Below, piece by piece: positions 9,581 to 19,884 of a stretch of DNA of 40,965 bases (position 1 is its first letter; every line of letters begins with the position of its first letter). This DNA is from Thermodesulfovibrionia bacterium. GTDB lineage: Bacteria; Nitrospirota; Thermodesulfovibrionia; UBA6902. A model generated the notes under the pieces. That model had not been told where the DNA came from. It made no database searches and saw only the letters and a list, made by a program, of their open reading frames with translations. The DNA lies in assembly GCA_945787795.1 (NCBI GenBank), contig CALZJD010000005.1, forward strand, positions 1 through 40,965, written 5' to 3'. The position numbers were made by a program, and so were the translations under genes.

Positions 9581-11875
9581 CTACCTTGAAACCATTGCCA
9601 ATAATCGGTATCCGATTCTTCGAATGGAATTCTTCGCATGCCAAAACATAAAATTGATAGCGGATCTTGGGTTTCGAATGACCTTCCGAAACACTCTTAT
9701 TTGCTGTTCCAGTGTTAAACTAAAAAAATCTCCCGGCCTTATGATTTTAAAGGGCGACCCGACATTACCTCGAAAAATTGGGTTTATCTGAAATATACGG
9801 GATTCAAGAAGTTGAACCAAATACTTTGCATCGCGCGCAACCACATCTGGAAACCTCTCCAGAATATTACGGCGCATGCGGGTTTGTCCCATCAACGCTG
9901 AACCGGGAGACATGGTTTTCTCGCAAAGGAGTTCAGGATAGGTAATCGCGATCCAATCTGACGCCAAAACGGCATTGACGAGATCCCATTGCTCGAAGCC
10001 GAAATCTAACCCTATCCGGAACATTCCGGACTCAAGAAGTGCTTCTGTACGAACTGCGGTGGCGGGAACGGTTTCATTTTTCAAATGCTGGTATGGAAAT
10101 GCGGGACAGGGATGTGCGACAAAGAGATTATCGTCTCCCACGGTCTGCATCCAGGTAGAGACGAGGCCCACATCAGGGCAATGAGAGAATATGGGTTCGA
10201 CCGCTTCAATATATCCAGGATATAAATGATCGCCGGGGGCAAGAAAAACAAAAGCAATTGGATTGGCACCGGCGGCAAGAACGGTTTCGATACCGATATT
10301 TTTTCTCGCTGAAGTGGACCGGTCCATCACTTGACAGATGCGATATCCGATGGATCGAGCCCTTTGCATAACCGACTTCAAATCATCATCTGTCGGGCCA
10401 CTGTTTACAAGGATGATAACCATTGCCGGTGCGCGTGTCTGTTGTTCCAGCCTTCTCATGCATTTGGAAAGATATCGTGGTTCATTCAAGGCGTCAATTA
10501 CGACGGCAAGGCCTTTAGCAGAATTATTTTTCGCCTCGCGATGTGCCGATTCATCGGATAGGGGCTTCTTCACCCAAGGTAAATTCACCGGAATTCGATT
10601 TGTTCGTTTTACCCCCTGTTTCGCGATCTGCCTACGAAACTGTAAATGTCTCTCCACAGTTACTTTGTTATCGCAGAGTTTTCGGATTTCCAGAGCCGCC
10701 TGGCCTCCCATTTCAACAAGTTGCGTTGGAGGAGTTTCTAAAGCGCGCACCAGAGCCTCGGCAAGCCCGTCAGCATTCGAATTGGCGGACAGCCATCCCG
10801 TTTGATTGTCTGTTATCATCTCGGCCATTCCACCCATCCGGGTTGCAATTACAGGTAGCCCTGAGCACATTGCCTCTACGCAGGTGTTCGGAAAATTCTC
10901 CCAGCGTGAAGGGACCACCGCGATACGGGCTTTCTCCAGAAATCCCGGGAGATCGGTACGCTCATGCCGATCACGGAAGTGGAATCTTGGCTTCATTCGG
11001 GAAGGAATCCGTCTCTTCACAAATTGCTTGACCGATATCCCGTCAGAATAATCGAGGTCCTCACCTATAAACTCGAATTGGGCGAAAGGGTATTTATCGG
11101 CCAAGGAAACCGCAGCGTCCACCCATTCGATCACCCCTTTGCGCGGTTCCAGCCGTCCGATATAACAGATTGTACCGTTTCGCCATACCTGATTGGTCCG
11201 TTGTAGCAGAGGATTATCCCCGATCGGAAGATGAATTACATTTACTGATCCTGCCTCAAGACTGAACTCTGATTCCACCTGGCGGGCGAGGAAATTGCTG
11301 GGACACAGCCAGGCATCGGCGGCCGCAATCGAGTAATCCTCCAATCGTTTCGCCGTCAACCAGTATGGGTTTCCTCCATCCCAATCGTTGGACTGAACGA
11401 CGAATTCACTGGAGGTATGGAGGTGCACGATGCAAGGTGGGTGCCGCCTGGGTCCCAATCCGATCGCCCGTCTCAGCTGAAAGTAATATAGCGGGGCCTG
11501 AAATTCCTGGGCCTCGATGACATCTATTTCAGCTTCCCTTACCAAGTTTTCAGTGAAGAGTCCTGCCTGCCAGGAAAAAGATTGCTGCCAAAAAGGTGAT
11601 TTTCCAAGTCCAATAATCTCCTTGCGGGCAATGTCGGGTTGGGAACGGTTCCCGGTTCCAGGAATGACTTCGTCCACGGGAATGCGATGGACGATCAATC
11701 GGCCCCCACACGATTCTTCTTGTCTTCTTGTCGTCCCTCCCCACAGTCCCGCGATCACATACACCGTTTCACCGGCTTCGGCAAGCAAACGTGAGATGTG
11801 CATTACATAAGTCGCAATTCCCCCGGTAGGCATGGGTGAAGGAGGATACTCAGGGCAGATAATCAAATGATTCAA
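9581..11875 (-). CDS. Two-domain glycosyltransferase (N-terminal GT4, C-terminal GT2)
   Basis: 764 aa; PEYPPSPMPTGGIATYVMHISRLLAEAGETVYVI, ICYIGRLEPRKGVIEW, CVEAMCSGLPVIATRMGGMAEMI; C-terminal GT2-like LAVVIDALNEPRYLSKCMRRLEQQTRAPAMVIIL. Confidence 0.88.
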   Translation of the reverse strand: MNHLIICPEYPPSPMPTGGIATYVMHISRLLAEAGETVYVIAGLWGGTTRRQEESCGGRLIVHRIPVDEVIPGTGNRSQPDIARKEIIGLGKSPFWQQSFSWQAGLFTENLVREAEIDVIEAQEFQAPLYYFQLRRAIGLGPRRHPPCIVHLHTSSEFVVQSNDWDGGNPYWLTAKRLEDYSIAAADAWLCPSNFLARQVESEFSLEAGSVNVIHLPIGDNPLLQRTNQVWRNGTICYIGRLEPRKGVIEWVDAAVSLADKYPFAQFEFIGEDLDYSDGISVKQFVKRRIPSRMKPRFHFRDRHERTDLPGFLEKARIAVVPSRWENFPNTCVEAMCSGLPVIATRMGGMAEMITDNQTGWLSANSNADGLAEALVRALETPPTQLVEMGGQAALEIRKLCDNKVTVERHLQFRRQIAKQGVKRTNRIPVNLPWVKKPLSDESAHREAKNNSAKGLAVVIDALNEPRYLSKCMRRLEQQTRAPAMVIILVNSGPTDDDLKSVMQRARSIGYRICQVMDRSTSARKNIGIETVLAAGANPIAFVFLAPGDHLYPGYIEAVEPIFSHCPDVGLVSTWMQTVGDDNLFVAHPCPAFPYQHLKNETVPATAVRTEALLESGMFRIGLDFGFEQWDLVNAVLASDWIAITYPELLCEKTMSPGSALMGQTRMRRNILERFPDVVARDAKYLVQLLESRIFQINPIFRGNVGSPFKIIRPGDFFSLTLEQQIRVFRKVIRNPRSAINFMFWHAKNSIRRIGYRLLAMVSR

Positions 11876-11902
11876 AAATGTTTTCCTTGTTATAGGAGTG
11901 TT

Positions 11903-12706
11903 TCAAACCTCAATCACCTTCTCGTCCCCCTGTCGAAAACTCTCTCCACGGATGTCTGCCTGATATGCCTTTATCACTGAATCAATATCCCCGGTCATAC
12001 GGATGATCCCATCTTCCATCCAGACAGCCATCGAGCAGAGATCACTTATGTGATTGAGGTTGTGAGATACAACGACCATGGTTCCCCCATTGGAATGAAA
12101 TAACTTCAGACGGTCGATACATTTTGTCTGAAAGGACTGGTCACCTACGGCCAGGACTTCATCCAGCAAAAGGATATCCGGCTGGAGAGTAACAGCAACT
12201 GAAAAGGCAAGTCTTGCCACCATACCCGATGAGAAGTATTTTACCGGCAGCTCAATAAAATCACCTATTCCTGAAAACTCAACAATATCATCGTATTGGT
12301 GAGCAAGCTGTATCCGGGACAGGCCCATTATAGCACCGTAGAGCTCAATGTTTTCAGCTCCGGTCAGTTCGGCATTGAAGCCCGCGCCCAGCTCCATCAC
12401 AGATGCAATGCGTCCGAATGTTTCTATCGTTCCAGAACTTGGCTCATAGATGCCGGCGATCAGGCGCAATACCGTGCTCTTCCCACAGCCGTTCTGTCCA
12501 ACCAGCGCAATGGACTCGCCCTGCCGGACCCTGATGTTGAAATCTTTAAGAGAGAACTCCGCGTGCCCCGCCTTAAACGGCTGCCTTTTTATACTCCTGA
12601 TGAACCACTCCCTGAGTGAAACAGTCCGGTGTGAGTAAACATAGAATTGCTTCCTGACATTGCGGCATATTATGGCAGAATTATTAGCTCCTTCAGGCGA
12701 TCTCAT
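11903..12706 (-). CDS. wzt: ABC transporter ATP-binding protein, polysaccharide/O-antigen export (Wzt/TagH-like)
   Basis: 267 aa; Walker A GQNGCGKS, Walker B ILLLDEVLAVGD, signature-type LTGAENIELYG; no long C-terminal carbohydrate-binding domain. Confidence 0.88.
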   Translation of the reverse strand: MRSPEGANNSAIICRNVRKQFYVYSHRTVSLREWFIRSIKRQPFKAGHAEFSLKDFNIRVRQGESIALVGQNGCGKSTVLRLIAGIYEPSSGTIETFGRIASVMELGAGFNAELTGAENIELYGAIMGLSRIQLAHQYDDIVEFSGIGDFIELPVKYFSSGMVARLAFSVAVTLQPDILLLDEVLAVGDQSFQTKCIDRLKLFHSNGGTMVVVSHNLNHISDLCSMAVWMEDGIIRMTGDIDSVIKAYQADIRGESFRQGDEKVIEV

Positions 12707-13562
12707 TACAAACCCCCTTGAAACGATTAAAAATCCAATATCCGATCAGGCAGATAGCAACAGCACTCACAAATGCCGATCCCAGCATCATTATTGATGG
12801 CCAGGCTCCTTCATATAATACAACGTGATACAATCTTAAGATGGTAACGAACGGGTTTATGTAATAGAAGGGACGTGCAACTTCAGGTATCATAGTTACG
12901 GGGTAGAAAACAGGTGAAAGGTAAAATAGCGACGTAATGAGAATTGGCAACGCATGCTGGATGTCGTAGAATAAGACGGCTAACACAGCGAGCGGAAACA
13001 TTAATCCAACGACCAATATCACCTGAATAAAAATGAGAAACGGCAAAAGGATGAGACTTGCGGGTATGGCTCCGTGATGAAAGATGAACAACACAATCAG
13101 GACAATAGTGATCTCGAGCAGAAACTCCACAAGTTTTGAGACAGCAGCGCTCAGGATCAGAACCTCCCTTGGAAAGTAAACGTTGCGACTCAGGGAAGCG
13201 TTGTTAGCAAGAATGGTTGTTGTGAAATTGAGCGACTGCGAAATAAAGTTCCATACGAAAAAACCGCTTATCAGAAAAGCCCAGTAATGATCTATTTGTA
13301 TCCGGATAACGTAGCTGAAGACGGTAACCAAAATTGTCACGGTAAACAATGGATTCAGAACTGTCCAGATCAGGCCAAAAAGCGAGCGCTGGTATTTCAC
13401 TTTCAGGTCGCGGATTACCAGGCTTCGAAACAATTCCCGATATAGCCAGATCTCCATGAGTATTGAGTTGCTGTCTCTCCTTTTTGATCTCGTTACCGAC
13501 ATACTATCCCTTAGTTGTGCCGAGTGCTTAAGGCTGCCGCGTTTATCAGCCATACACTTCAC
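12693..13562 (-). CDS. wzm: ABC-2 type polysaccharide export permease (Wzm/TagG-like)
   Basis: 289 aa; LVIRDLKVKYQRSLFGLIWTVLNPLFTVTILVTVFSYVI; overlaps the ATPase gene by 14 nt. Confidence 0.9.
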   Translation of the reverse strand: MKCMADKRGSLKHSAQLRDSMSVTRSKRRDSNSILMEIWLYRELFRSLVIRDLKVKYQRSLFGLIWTVLNPLFTVTILVTVFSYVIRIQIDHYWAFLISGFFVWNFISQSLNFTTTILANNASLSRNVYFPREVLILSAAVSKLVEFLLEITIVLIVLFIFHHGAIPASLILLPFLIFIQVILVVGLMFPLAVLAVLFYDIQHALPILITSLFYLSPVFYPVTMIPEVARPFYYINPFVTILRLYHVVLYEGAWPSIMMLGSAFVSAVAICLIGYWIFNRFKGVCNEIA

Positions 13563-13633
13563 TCCGTCGAAGATTGGCTATCCGCTGTACAACCACATAT
13601 GATCCTAATCCCCGCCAGCAATTCCACCACATC

Positions 13634-14542
13634 CTATCCATACTTAGTTTTTAAGCGACCTACAATGAAACCCAATGTTTCAATAACCTGTAATTGATGG
13701 ACAAAATACTTTTTATTCAGGGTCAACAGCTTTTTCAGGAACTCGGACATATCGCTTCTGAATTTCCTGACAGTATAATCGGGATACCCTAATAAGTTTT
13801 CATATGGGTAATCGAGCAGGAGACCGTGAATTTCTCCATAATGAAACCTCCATCTTCGAAAATACATCTTTCTCATTCGTTCTTCTGAAATACAATGTTG
13901 TACGATCACATCCGGCGTGTACAGGATGGATTCTCCTCCTTCTAAAAGTCTGCACATAAAATGTGACTCTTCTCCGGAATAAAGCTTGTCCGGAAACCGG
14001 CCTCTATCTGTAGTGAACAGACCATAGGTCTCAAAAGCAGCAGCACGAACAGCAAAGTTTGCTCCCCAGATTTCAGGCGTATTGAGAAAAAGAGGAACAT
14101 TGCCGTAGTCCAGAAGGGCTAAATAACCGTACAACTCTTCCGACAACCAGGCCGGCACAGGTTTTTCCCAGACAGGAAGGATCTTCCCCCCAATACACTG
14201 AACATCATATTCCCTGAAAGTCTTTACAACAGCCCCAATCCACTCATGGTCAACGACGACATCATCATCAGTAAAAGCGATTAGCATGCCCTTTGATTCA
14301 CGAATACCCCGATTTCGTGCAAATGATAGCCCCTGCCGCTCTTCCTTAAAAGAGAGGATGGGAAAGCTGCTGTGATCCTGAAAGCTTTTGACTACCTCCT
14401 CTGTATTATCCTTTGAGTTGTTATCGACGATCACGAGTTCCCATTTCAGATTATGTGGAATAGACGATGCCATTAAGCTGTCCAGCGTTCTTTTCAGAGA
14501 GGCAGAACGATTACAGGTGCATATTATTACGCTAAGGTCCAT
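13634..14542 (-). CDS. GT2 family glycosyltransferase
   Basis: 302 aa; MDLSVIICTCNRSASLKRTLDSLMAS...ELVIVDNNSKDNTEEV...IAFTDDDVVVDHEWI. Confidence 0.92.
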   Translation of the reverse strand: MDLSVIICTCNRSASLKRTLDSLMASSIPHNLKWELVIVDNNSKDNTEEVVKSFQDHSSFPILSFKEERQGLSFARNRGIRESKGMLIAFTDDDVVVDHEWIGAVVKTFREYDVQCIGGKILPVWEKPVPAWLSEELYGYLALLDYGNVPLFLNTPEIWGANFAVRAAAFETYGLFTTDRGRFPDKLYSGEESHFMCRLLEGGESILYTPDVIVQHCISEERMRKMYFRRWRFHYGEIHGLLLDYPYENLLGYPDYTVRKFRSDMSEFLKKLLTLNKKYFVHQLQVIETLGFIVGRLKTKYG

Positions 14543-14597
14543 GCTGTTGTGAATCCTTAATATTAAAAGACGTACAGTAATTTAAATTTCACTGGCT

Positions 14598-16208
14598 CTA
14601 TGCCTTCAAAATCTCCCTGATCGGTTCACCATCAACAGATGACGATTTCACTCCGAGCAAGCTGGTAAACGTCGGGGCAAAATCCATGATGGAAACAGTC
14701 CTGTCCAGACATCCAGGGTTTATTCCTGCTCCAAAGGCAATAAACAGACCTTCCGGCCTGTGGTCACCTGTTCGGCAGTAGGAATTCACGCCCTCGATGA
14801 TCCCTGTTTTTTCAGAAAAAAGACGTATCCTGCTCCCCTTTCCATCCCCGTTATCACTTGTTCCTGAATATTTTTCATCGCTCCACTCGACCAACAGGTC
14901 AGGCAGGTGGTCCATACCTTCTCCCTGATACAATTCTGATGTTCTTCGTACGCTCTTTATCATGGGAGTTCCCGTATCATAATCAACAATTTTCAATAAA
15001 TTCCGGGCAAGATCGTCACAAAAAGAATCCATTTCCGTTCCCGGCTTTATGATCCCCATGGGCTCCCGGCCAGCCAGATTAACACGAACACCACCGACAG
15101 ATAACGCATTTTCCACAGGAAAGCATTTACTTTTTTTCAGATCTATCCCTGAAATGGTGGGAGGGGGAGAGGCGTGATGAGCGTCGGCATGTCCGCGATA
15201 GCTATCACGTAGAGCCCCAAGTTTCCCCGTGATGCTTTGAGGCATACGATGCCAAACCGTTTTCAGGAGAGCATCCATTCTGTTTTCAGAACCCGATGAA
15301 GGAGAGTGAACATGGTCCATATTGTAAATCTCTGCAGCTCCCAGGCTGATGAGTACCTCGGGGAGCAGGAATTGTGCGCCATAATTATGAGCCATTCGAT
15401 GACTGGCAAGAAAAACAACAATAGTGTCGTCATCGATCTCTGCGAGAATCTCCCCGATTGCAGCATCAATGGCCATGTACACATCACGAACAGGATTGCC
15501 CGTCATTGCAGTGGTCTCGGATGAATAATTGGGATGAAACGGATCATGAAGATGCCAGCACTGATGTCCGGCACAATGGCCTTCGGTAAATACCTGGGCA
15601 AAGAAGTCCCATTTTTCTTTCTTCAGATAGTGCATGGTCAACTCTGTCTTTCGCTGCACACCCTGTATAAGCTGGTCTCTGAAATCACAAAAGTCCCTGG
15701 GAGAACGTCCTTGAACATCACATGAGTTTTTCAGGGGGTGCTGACCAAATCGGCCCAGCACGTCCTGTTTCAGCTCCTGCGGCCAGGTACAAAATCCATA
15801 ATTTGGATCATGCGAGCCCCATTCCACCATTTGAATTCCGTTGATCTTCCGGGAGATCCCTGACAAAGGGATGTCAAGGACGGCAACTTTTCGTCCGGCT
15901 TTGCTCAGAGAGTTCCAGAAAGGCTCATGCTTTATAAATTCGCCTGTGTAGCACCGATAGAGATCATAGGTCCCCGGATTCAGTTGAGTGAGTCTATGAA
16001 AGCCGTGACGGCCCGGAGTAACCCCCGTATAAAACGATGGCCAGGTAGCTCCTTCAAAGAAGCCCTCAAGACTCATCGTATTGCCAACCAGTCCCTTGCC
16101 GAGTAAAGTACGAATATTTTTCAATGTTCCTTCAGCAGCCCAGTTCTGTATCAAAAACTTGTCTCCGGCATCAATAGCGAGAAAAAGCACTTTTGCAGTC
16201 TTGGTCAT
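14598..16208 (-). CDS. Alkaline-phosphatase-superfamily (type I phosphodiesterase/nucleotide pyrophosphatase-like) protein
   Basis: 536 aa; KVLFLAIDAGDKFLIQNWAAEGTLKNIRTLLGKG...GATWPSFYTGVTPGRHGF; FLASHRMAHNYG; DHRPEGLFIAFG. Confidence 0.82.
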   Translation of the reverse strand: MTKTAKVLFLAIDAGDKFLIQNWAAEGTLKNIRTLLGKGLVGNTMSLEGFFEGATWPSFYTGVTPGRHGFHRLTQLNPGTYDLYRCYTGEFIKHEPFWNSLSKAGRKVAVLDIPLSGISRKINGIQMVEWGSHDPNYGFCTWPQELKQDVLGRFGQHPLKNSCDVQGRSPRDFCDFRDQLIQGVQRKTELTMHYLKKEKWDFFAQVFTEGHCAGHQCWHLHDPFHPNYSSETTAMTGNPVRDVYMAIDAAIGEILAEIDDDTIVVFLASHRMAHNYGAQFLLPEVLISLGAAEIYNMDHVHSPSSGSENRMDALLKTVWHRMPQSITGKLGALRDSYRGHADAHHASPPPTISGIDLKKSKCFPVENALSVGGVRVNLAGREPMGIIKPGTEMDSFCDDLARNLLKIVDYDTGTPMIKSVRRTSELYQGEGMDHLPDLLVEWSDEKYSGTSDNGDGKGSRIRLFSEKTGIIEGVNSYCRTGDHRPEGLFIAFGAGINPGCLDRTVSIMDFAPTFTSLLGVKSSSVDGEPIREILKA

Positions 16209-16238
16209 TTCATTACGCCTTCCACCATGTGCAGATAA

Positions 16239-17342
16239 TCATGGCCCATAGGAATACATCCAGCTGCATCGGTTACAACCTGCAAAATGCTTCTCCTTCA
16301 ATATCACGGAACGGAATTTGCATGCTTGTTCGTTATTCCAGAGATCATACAAACTATTGTTGCGGAGGTTCCCGATACTATAGTCATCTATCCATTCATC
16401 AGGGCAGAACCTGACATCACCATTCGGTTTTATAACAGCCCCGAAAAAAGGAGCAATACATCTCGTTTTCAGCCGAGGACTCTCTGAATAATACTTGACA
16501 GTATCAGCGCTTGATAAATCCGGAAACATAATGACCTTCGGCAGACTGCTCACATACATAATTTCGTTAAGGAATGCCCTTTGTTCAGTTATGCGGGAAT
16601 CTGGGAGCACATGACTGGCGGCTCCGGCAGCCCTGCACCCGAGTGTATGTCTGATAGCCGACTGGTGGATTGCCAGTTCATTTTCTGAAACATACCAGAG
16701 ATGATGTAATCGATAAAAATCAGCGCCATTTCCGGTTGACTGTTCTATTGCGTTTAACGTCTCCTTTAAACGGCCCATCAGGCTGAGTGTTAAGACTACA
16801 TTCACGGTAATAACGGGTTTCATGGATGCCTGTTTTTTTTTGTATTCAGCAATTTTTCTCAAGCTTTCAGTCGCCTTCTCGAAAACACCTCTCCCTCTCA
16901 CCCGATCATGCAGTTCTTTATTGCCATCGATGGAGAAACTGATCTCGTCAACTCCAAGCTCAACAAGCATTTCTATGTCTTTTGTTTCCAGTAACGTTCC
17001 ATTTGTTGTAAACGCTACAGACAGATTCCTGCTTTTTATATGCTTCAGGACCATCAGGAAATCTTCACGTATAAAAGGTTCAGATCCGCCTATATATATA
17101 TGAGAGATATGCCGGGCCAGCTGATCTACTATGGTGCAAACCTCGTGAGTTTTAAGTTCACTGCCTTTGTAGCGGTCACCAATTCCGTTCTCCCCATGGA
17201 ACCAGCACATCTTACAGCGTAAATTACACCTGTTGCTCAGTTCTATATCGACCTGATCCGGTCTATCACAATGAAAGTCTGATAGGGCATGAGGATAGAC
17301 ACTGAGAAGATGCTTTAATGCTCTATCTTTGCGAAATATCAC
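16239..17342 (-). CDS. Radical SAM protein with SPASM domain
   Basis: 367 aa; CNLRCKMC radical SAM motif; C-terminal RCIAPFFGAVIKPNGDVRFCPD...CNRCSW SPASM-type cysteines. Confidence 0.9.
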   Translation of the reverse strand: MIFRKDRALKHLLSVYPHALSDFHCDRPDQVDIELSNRCNLRCKMCWFHGENGIGDRYKGSELKTHEVCTIVDQLARHISHIYIGGSEPFIREDFLMVLKHIKSRNLSVAFTTNGTLLETKDIEMLVELGVDEISFSIDGNKELHDRVRGRGVFEKATESLRKIAEYKKKQASMKPVITVNVVLTLSLMGRLKETLNAIEQSTGNGADFYRLHHLWYVSENELAIHQSAIRHTLGCRAAGAASHVLPDSRITEQRAFLNEIMYVSSLPKVIMFPDLSSADTVKYYSESPRLKTRCIAPFFGAVIKPNGDVRFCPDEWIDDYSIGNLRNNSLYDLWNNEQACKFRSVILKEKHFAGCNRCSWMYSYGP

Positions 17343-17360
17343 TTCCCCGAGAACCTTAAA

Positions 17361-17650
17361 TTATCTGTCAAAATGAATCGTGTCATCCATCGGATTTTGT
17401 GAATAACTATTTGGTCCCATCGTGCATTTCAGGCAGAGATCATATTTCTTTCTCCACCCTGCAATTCTCTTATTATCTGTTTATATTGCTCCAACTGCAA
17501 ATTTCCATAATACTTTTATTAAATATATTTGATTTTAGTAATTCCCGGTACATGTATTCACAGCAAAAACTCACGTCTCCATTGTAATGCATTAATAGAT
17601 ACTTTCTTGGATTGGCACAAATTCCGGTTGGGAATGTTCTCTTTTCCAAC
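17361..17650 (-). pseudogene. C-terminal remnant of a second radical SAM/SPASM protein
   Basis: ICANPRKYLLMHYNGDVSFCCEYMYRELLKSNIFNKSIMEIC, then in other frames LEQYKQIIRELQGGERN and LCLKCTMGPNSYSQNPMDDTIHFDR*; no radical SAM core. Confidence 0.6.
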
Positions 17651-17657
17651 GCTTGCT

Positions 17658-18716
17658 CTATCCCCATCGCGAGCGCGGACGTGCTCCTGAAGCACCGGTG
17701 CTGCGATAATGAACCCATTTAATCCCTCCCACTGCCATTCCAGCCGAATATGCAACACGCGAAGCAAGCACAAAAGGTGACATCAAAAGCGGTTCAAACC
17801 GTCCTGCGCGCAACCAGCAGGCGAGTATGTAGACAGTGTGGGCAACAGCCAGTAACGGGCTGAATGCGATAAGCAAGGTTGGATATCGGTAAAGCCATGC
17901 CATGCGAGCTGCACCGGTTTGAGACTTGCTTTCGATTGCCGTGTAACCCCATCGATAATTCCTGCGCAGCATGTTTAGAAACCCAGGCTTATTGTAGTGA
18001 TGTGCCACAGCCCGCGGTTCAAAATAAATGCGATGCCCCGATCGGTGCAATTCGGCCAGCCAGAACCGTTCCTCATTCGTATATTCAAAAGGGGGGGTCT
18101 CTGCAAATCCAGACGTGCTTAAAAAGGCTTCTCTCCTTACGCTGATGTTCGGTGGCGGATGATGAGGCACATAACCCGCTGCCCGTTCCGGATGAATCAG
18201 GTACCAGCCGCAATAATAATCACATCTTGCCATTATCGGTAGTTCCGGTGGAAGGGCAAGTGCCCCGCCCACAACAGTCGTTTCATTGGCATGACCTTCG
18301 AGGATTGCTTTCAACCAGCCGTCAGCTACGATACAGTCGGCGTCAAGAAAAATAATAGGATCCCCGGAGGATATGGCTGCCCCCCGGTTGCGGGCGGCTG
18401 CCGGATTTCCCCGGGCACCTTTACTGTTTAACTCAAGAACCGTTGCTCCGGCAGAACGTGCTGCCTGTGCAGTGCCGTCTGTAGAACCATCGTCCACTAC
18501 AATCACTTCAATCTCTGCGCCTTTGCATTGCTGAAGAAAAATGGACTGCACAACCTTTTTGATATGTAATTCTTCGTTACGCGCAGGAATGACAATCGAG
18601 ACAAGTGGAAAGGGCAGGACATCATTATGCGATAAAGTGCTTCCCGGAGGTTCAACCATTCCCTTATGGCTGCCGCTGGCAGGACTATTACTGTATGATA
18701 AGTTAATTTCATTCAT
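17658..18716 (-). CDS. GT2 family glycosyltransferase
   Basis: 352 aa; PLVSIVIPARNEELHIKKVVQSIFLQQ...EVIVVDDGSTDGTAQAARSAGA...IIFLDADCI. Confidence 0.92.
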   Translation of the reverse strand: MNEINLSYSNSPASGSHKGMVEPPGSTLSHNDVLPFPLVSIVIPARNEELHIKKVVQSIFLQQCKGAEIEVIVVDDGSTDGTAQAARSAGATVLELNSKGARGNPAAARNRGAAISSGDPIIFLDADCIVADGWLKAILEGHANETTVVGGALALPPELPIMARCDYYCGWYLIHPERAAGYVPHHPPPNISVRREAFLSTSGFAETPPFEYTNEERFWLAELHRSGHRIYFEPRAVAHHYNKPGFLNMLRRNYRWGYTAIESKSQTGAARMAWLYRYPTLLIAFSPLLAVAHTVYILACWLRAGRFEPLLMSPFVLASRVAYSAGMAVGGIKWVHYRSTGASGARPRSRWG

Positions 18717-19884
18717 CCGGACTACTTATTACTTTACCATTAGTCACACTATCGTAGATTTCTGATACATCTGCATTAAATCTGGTCCAGTTGAGGTTCT
18801 CTCTGGCATATGCCTGAGCCGAGCATCCAAGGTGTTTCGCCTTGCCCGGATCCTTGAGAACCTGCACAATTGCTTTTGCCAGTTTACCGGCCGAAGGTTT
18901 CACCAGTATTGCCCGGTTATCATCCAGGACCGTCCGGTGACATTCTGTGTCAGTGGCCACGATAGGTTTACCTGCAGCCATATATTCAAAAACCTTAAGC
19001 GGAAGATTACAACTATTTTCCCGTGGAGAGACCAGCACATCGGACATGGCAAGATACCGGGGAATTTCCGCTTTCGGTCGTTTTGGAACCTGAATGATTC
19101 CCTTGCAGTTTTTAATGTTTTCCGAAGATTGATTGCTGCCAACAAAAACAAATACGGTATCCGGCACTTCACTGAGAACGAGGGGATAGGCATCCGCCAG
19201 CATGTCAAGACCCTGATAAGACTCAAAACTGCCGCAGTAAAGGACAACACGGGATGTGTGCGAAATCCCGAGTTGTCTGCGCAAGGCTCTTTTACTCTCT
19301 TCTGAGACAGCATAATTCTCGCTGGCAAAGCGCCACTCCCGAACCTGCGCAGCGGGATCTATGGTGTGGACCAGTTTTTTTAATCCTGAACTGCAGGCAA
19401 TGATATCAACCCTCCTGATGAGCCACCTTTCGCACATACGGAGGATGTTTTGGACTGCGGCCGAGCGGCAGAGGAGATGCTTTTTCATTTGTTCGGGCAT
19501 ACTGGATTGCATATCATATAGCACCGGTATATTATGTTTTTGACCTAAGACCGCAGCGGCGAAGGCTGCCTCTTCAACGGCATGAATGCAATCATATCTG
19601 GTCTGTTTCAGAAGCCTCTTTAGTGCAATGGTAAGAAATGCATCGAGGAGAACTTTCCTGTAGGAAAAGCCGATTGGCACATGGCGTATGGAAAAGGGTT
19701 TGCCAACTCGAATTATTCGTAACCCAGGCAAATCGATGTCCTCTCCCATGGAAAAAGTGAGGAGATCGACCTTTCGTCCGCTCTTGCTGAGAGATTCGAT
19801 TACCTGCCTAATAGCGATCGGTGTACCCCGGTCTTCATAAAAAGGCTCAGGAGCAATGATAAGAATCTTTCCGGTTTTACTCAA
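18709..19884 (-). CDS. GT4 family glycosyltransferase
   Basis: 391 aa; ILIIAPEPFYEDRGTPIAIRQVIESL; SRVVLYCGSFESYQGLDMLADA; LKVFEYMAAGKPIVATD. Confidence 0.92.
   Translation of the reverse strand: MSKTGKILIIAPEPFYEDRGTPIAIRQVIESLSKSGRKVDLLTFSMGEDIDLPGLRIIRVGKPFSIRHVPIGFSYRKVLLDAFLTIALKRLLKQTRYDCIHAVEEAAFAAAVLGQKHNIPVLYDMQSSMPEQMKKHLLCRSAAVQNILRMCERWLIRRVDIIACSSGLKKLVHTIDPAAQVREWRFASENYAVSEESKRALRRQLGISHTSRVVLYCGSFESYQGLDMLADAYPLVLSEVPDTVFVFVGSNQSSENIKNCKGIIQVPKRPKAEIPRYLAMSDVLVSPRENSCNLPLKVFEYMAAGKPIVATDTECHRTVLDDNRAILVKPSAGKLAKAIVQVLKDPGKAKHLGCSAQAYARENLNWTRFNADVSEIYDSVTNGKVISSPDE

Noticed and set aside
10338-11051. Several overlapping plus-strand ORFs (155, 162 and 81 aa)
   Set aside because: Shadow ORFs of the 764-aa GT4-GT2 gene.
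18832-19305. 157-aa plus-strand and 142-aa minus-strand (18900..19328) ORFs
   Set aside because: Both lie inside the GT4 gene 18709..19884, which has clear family motifs in its own frame.
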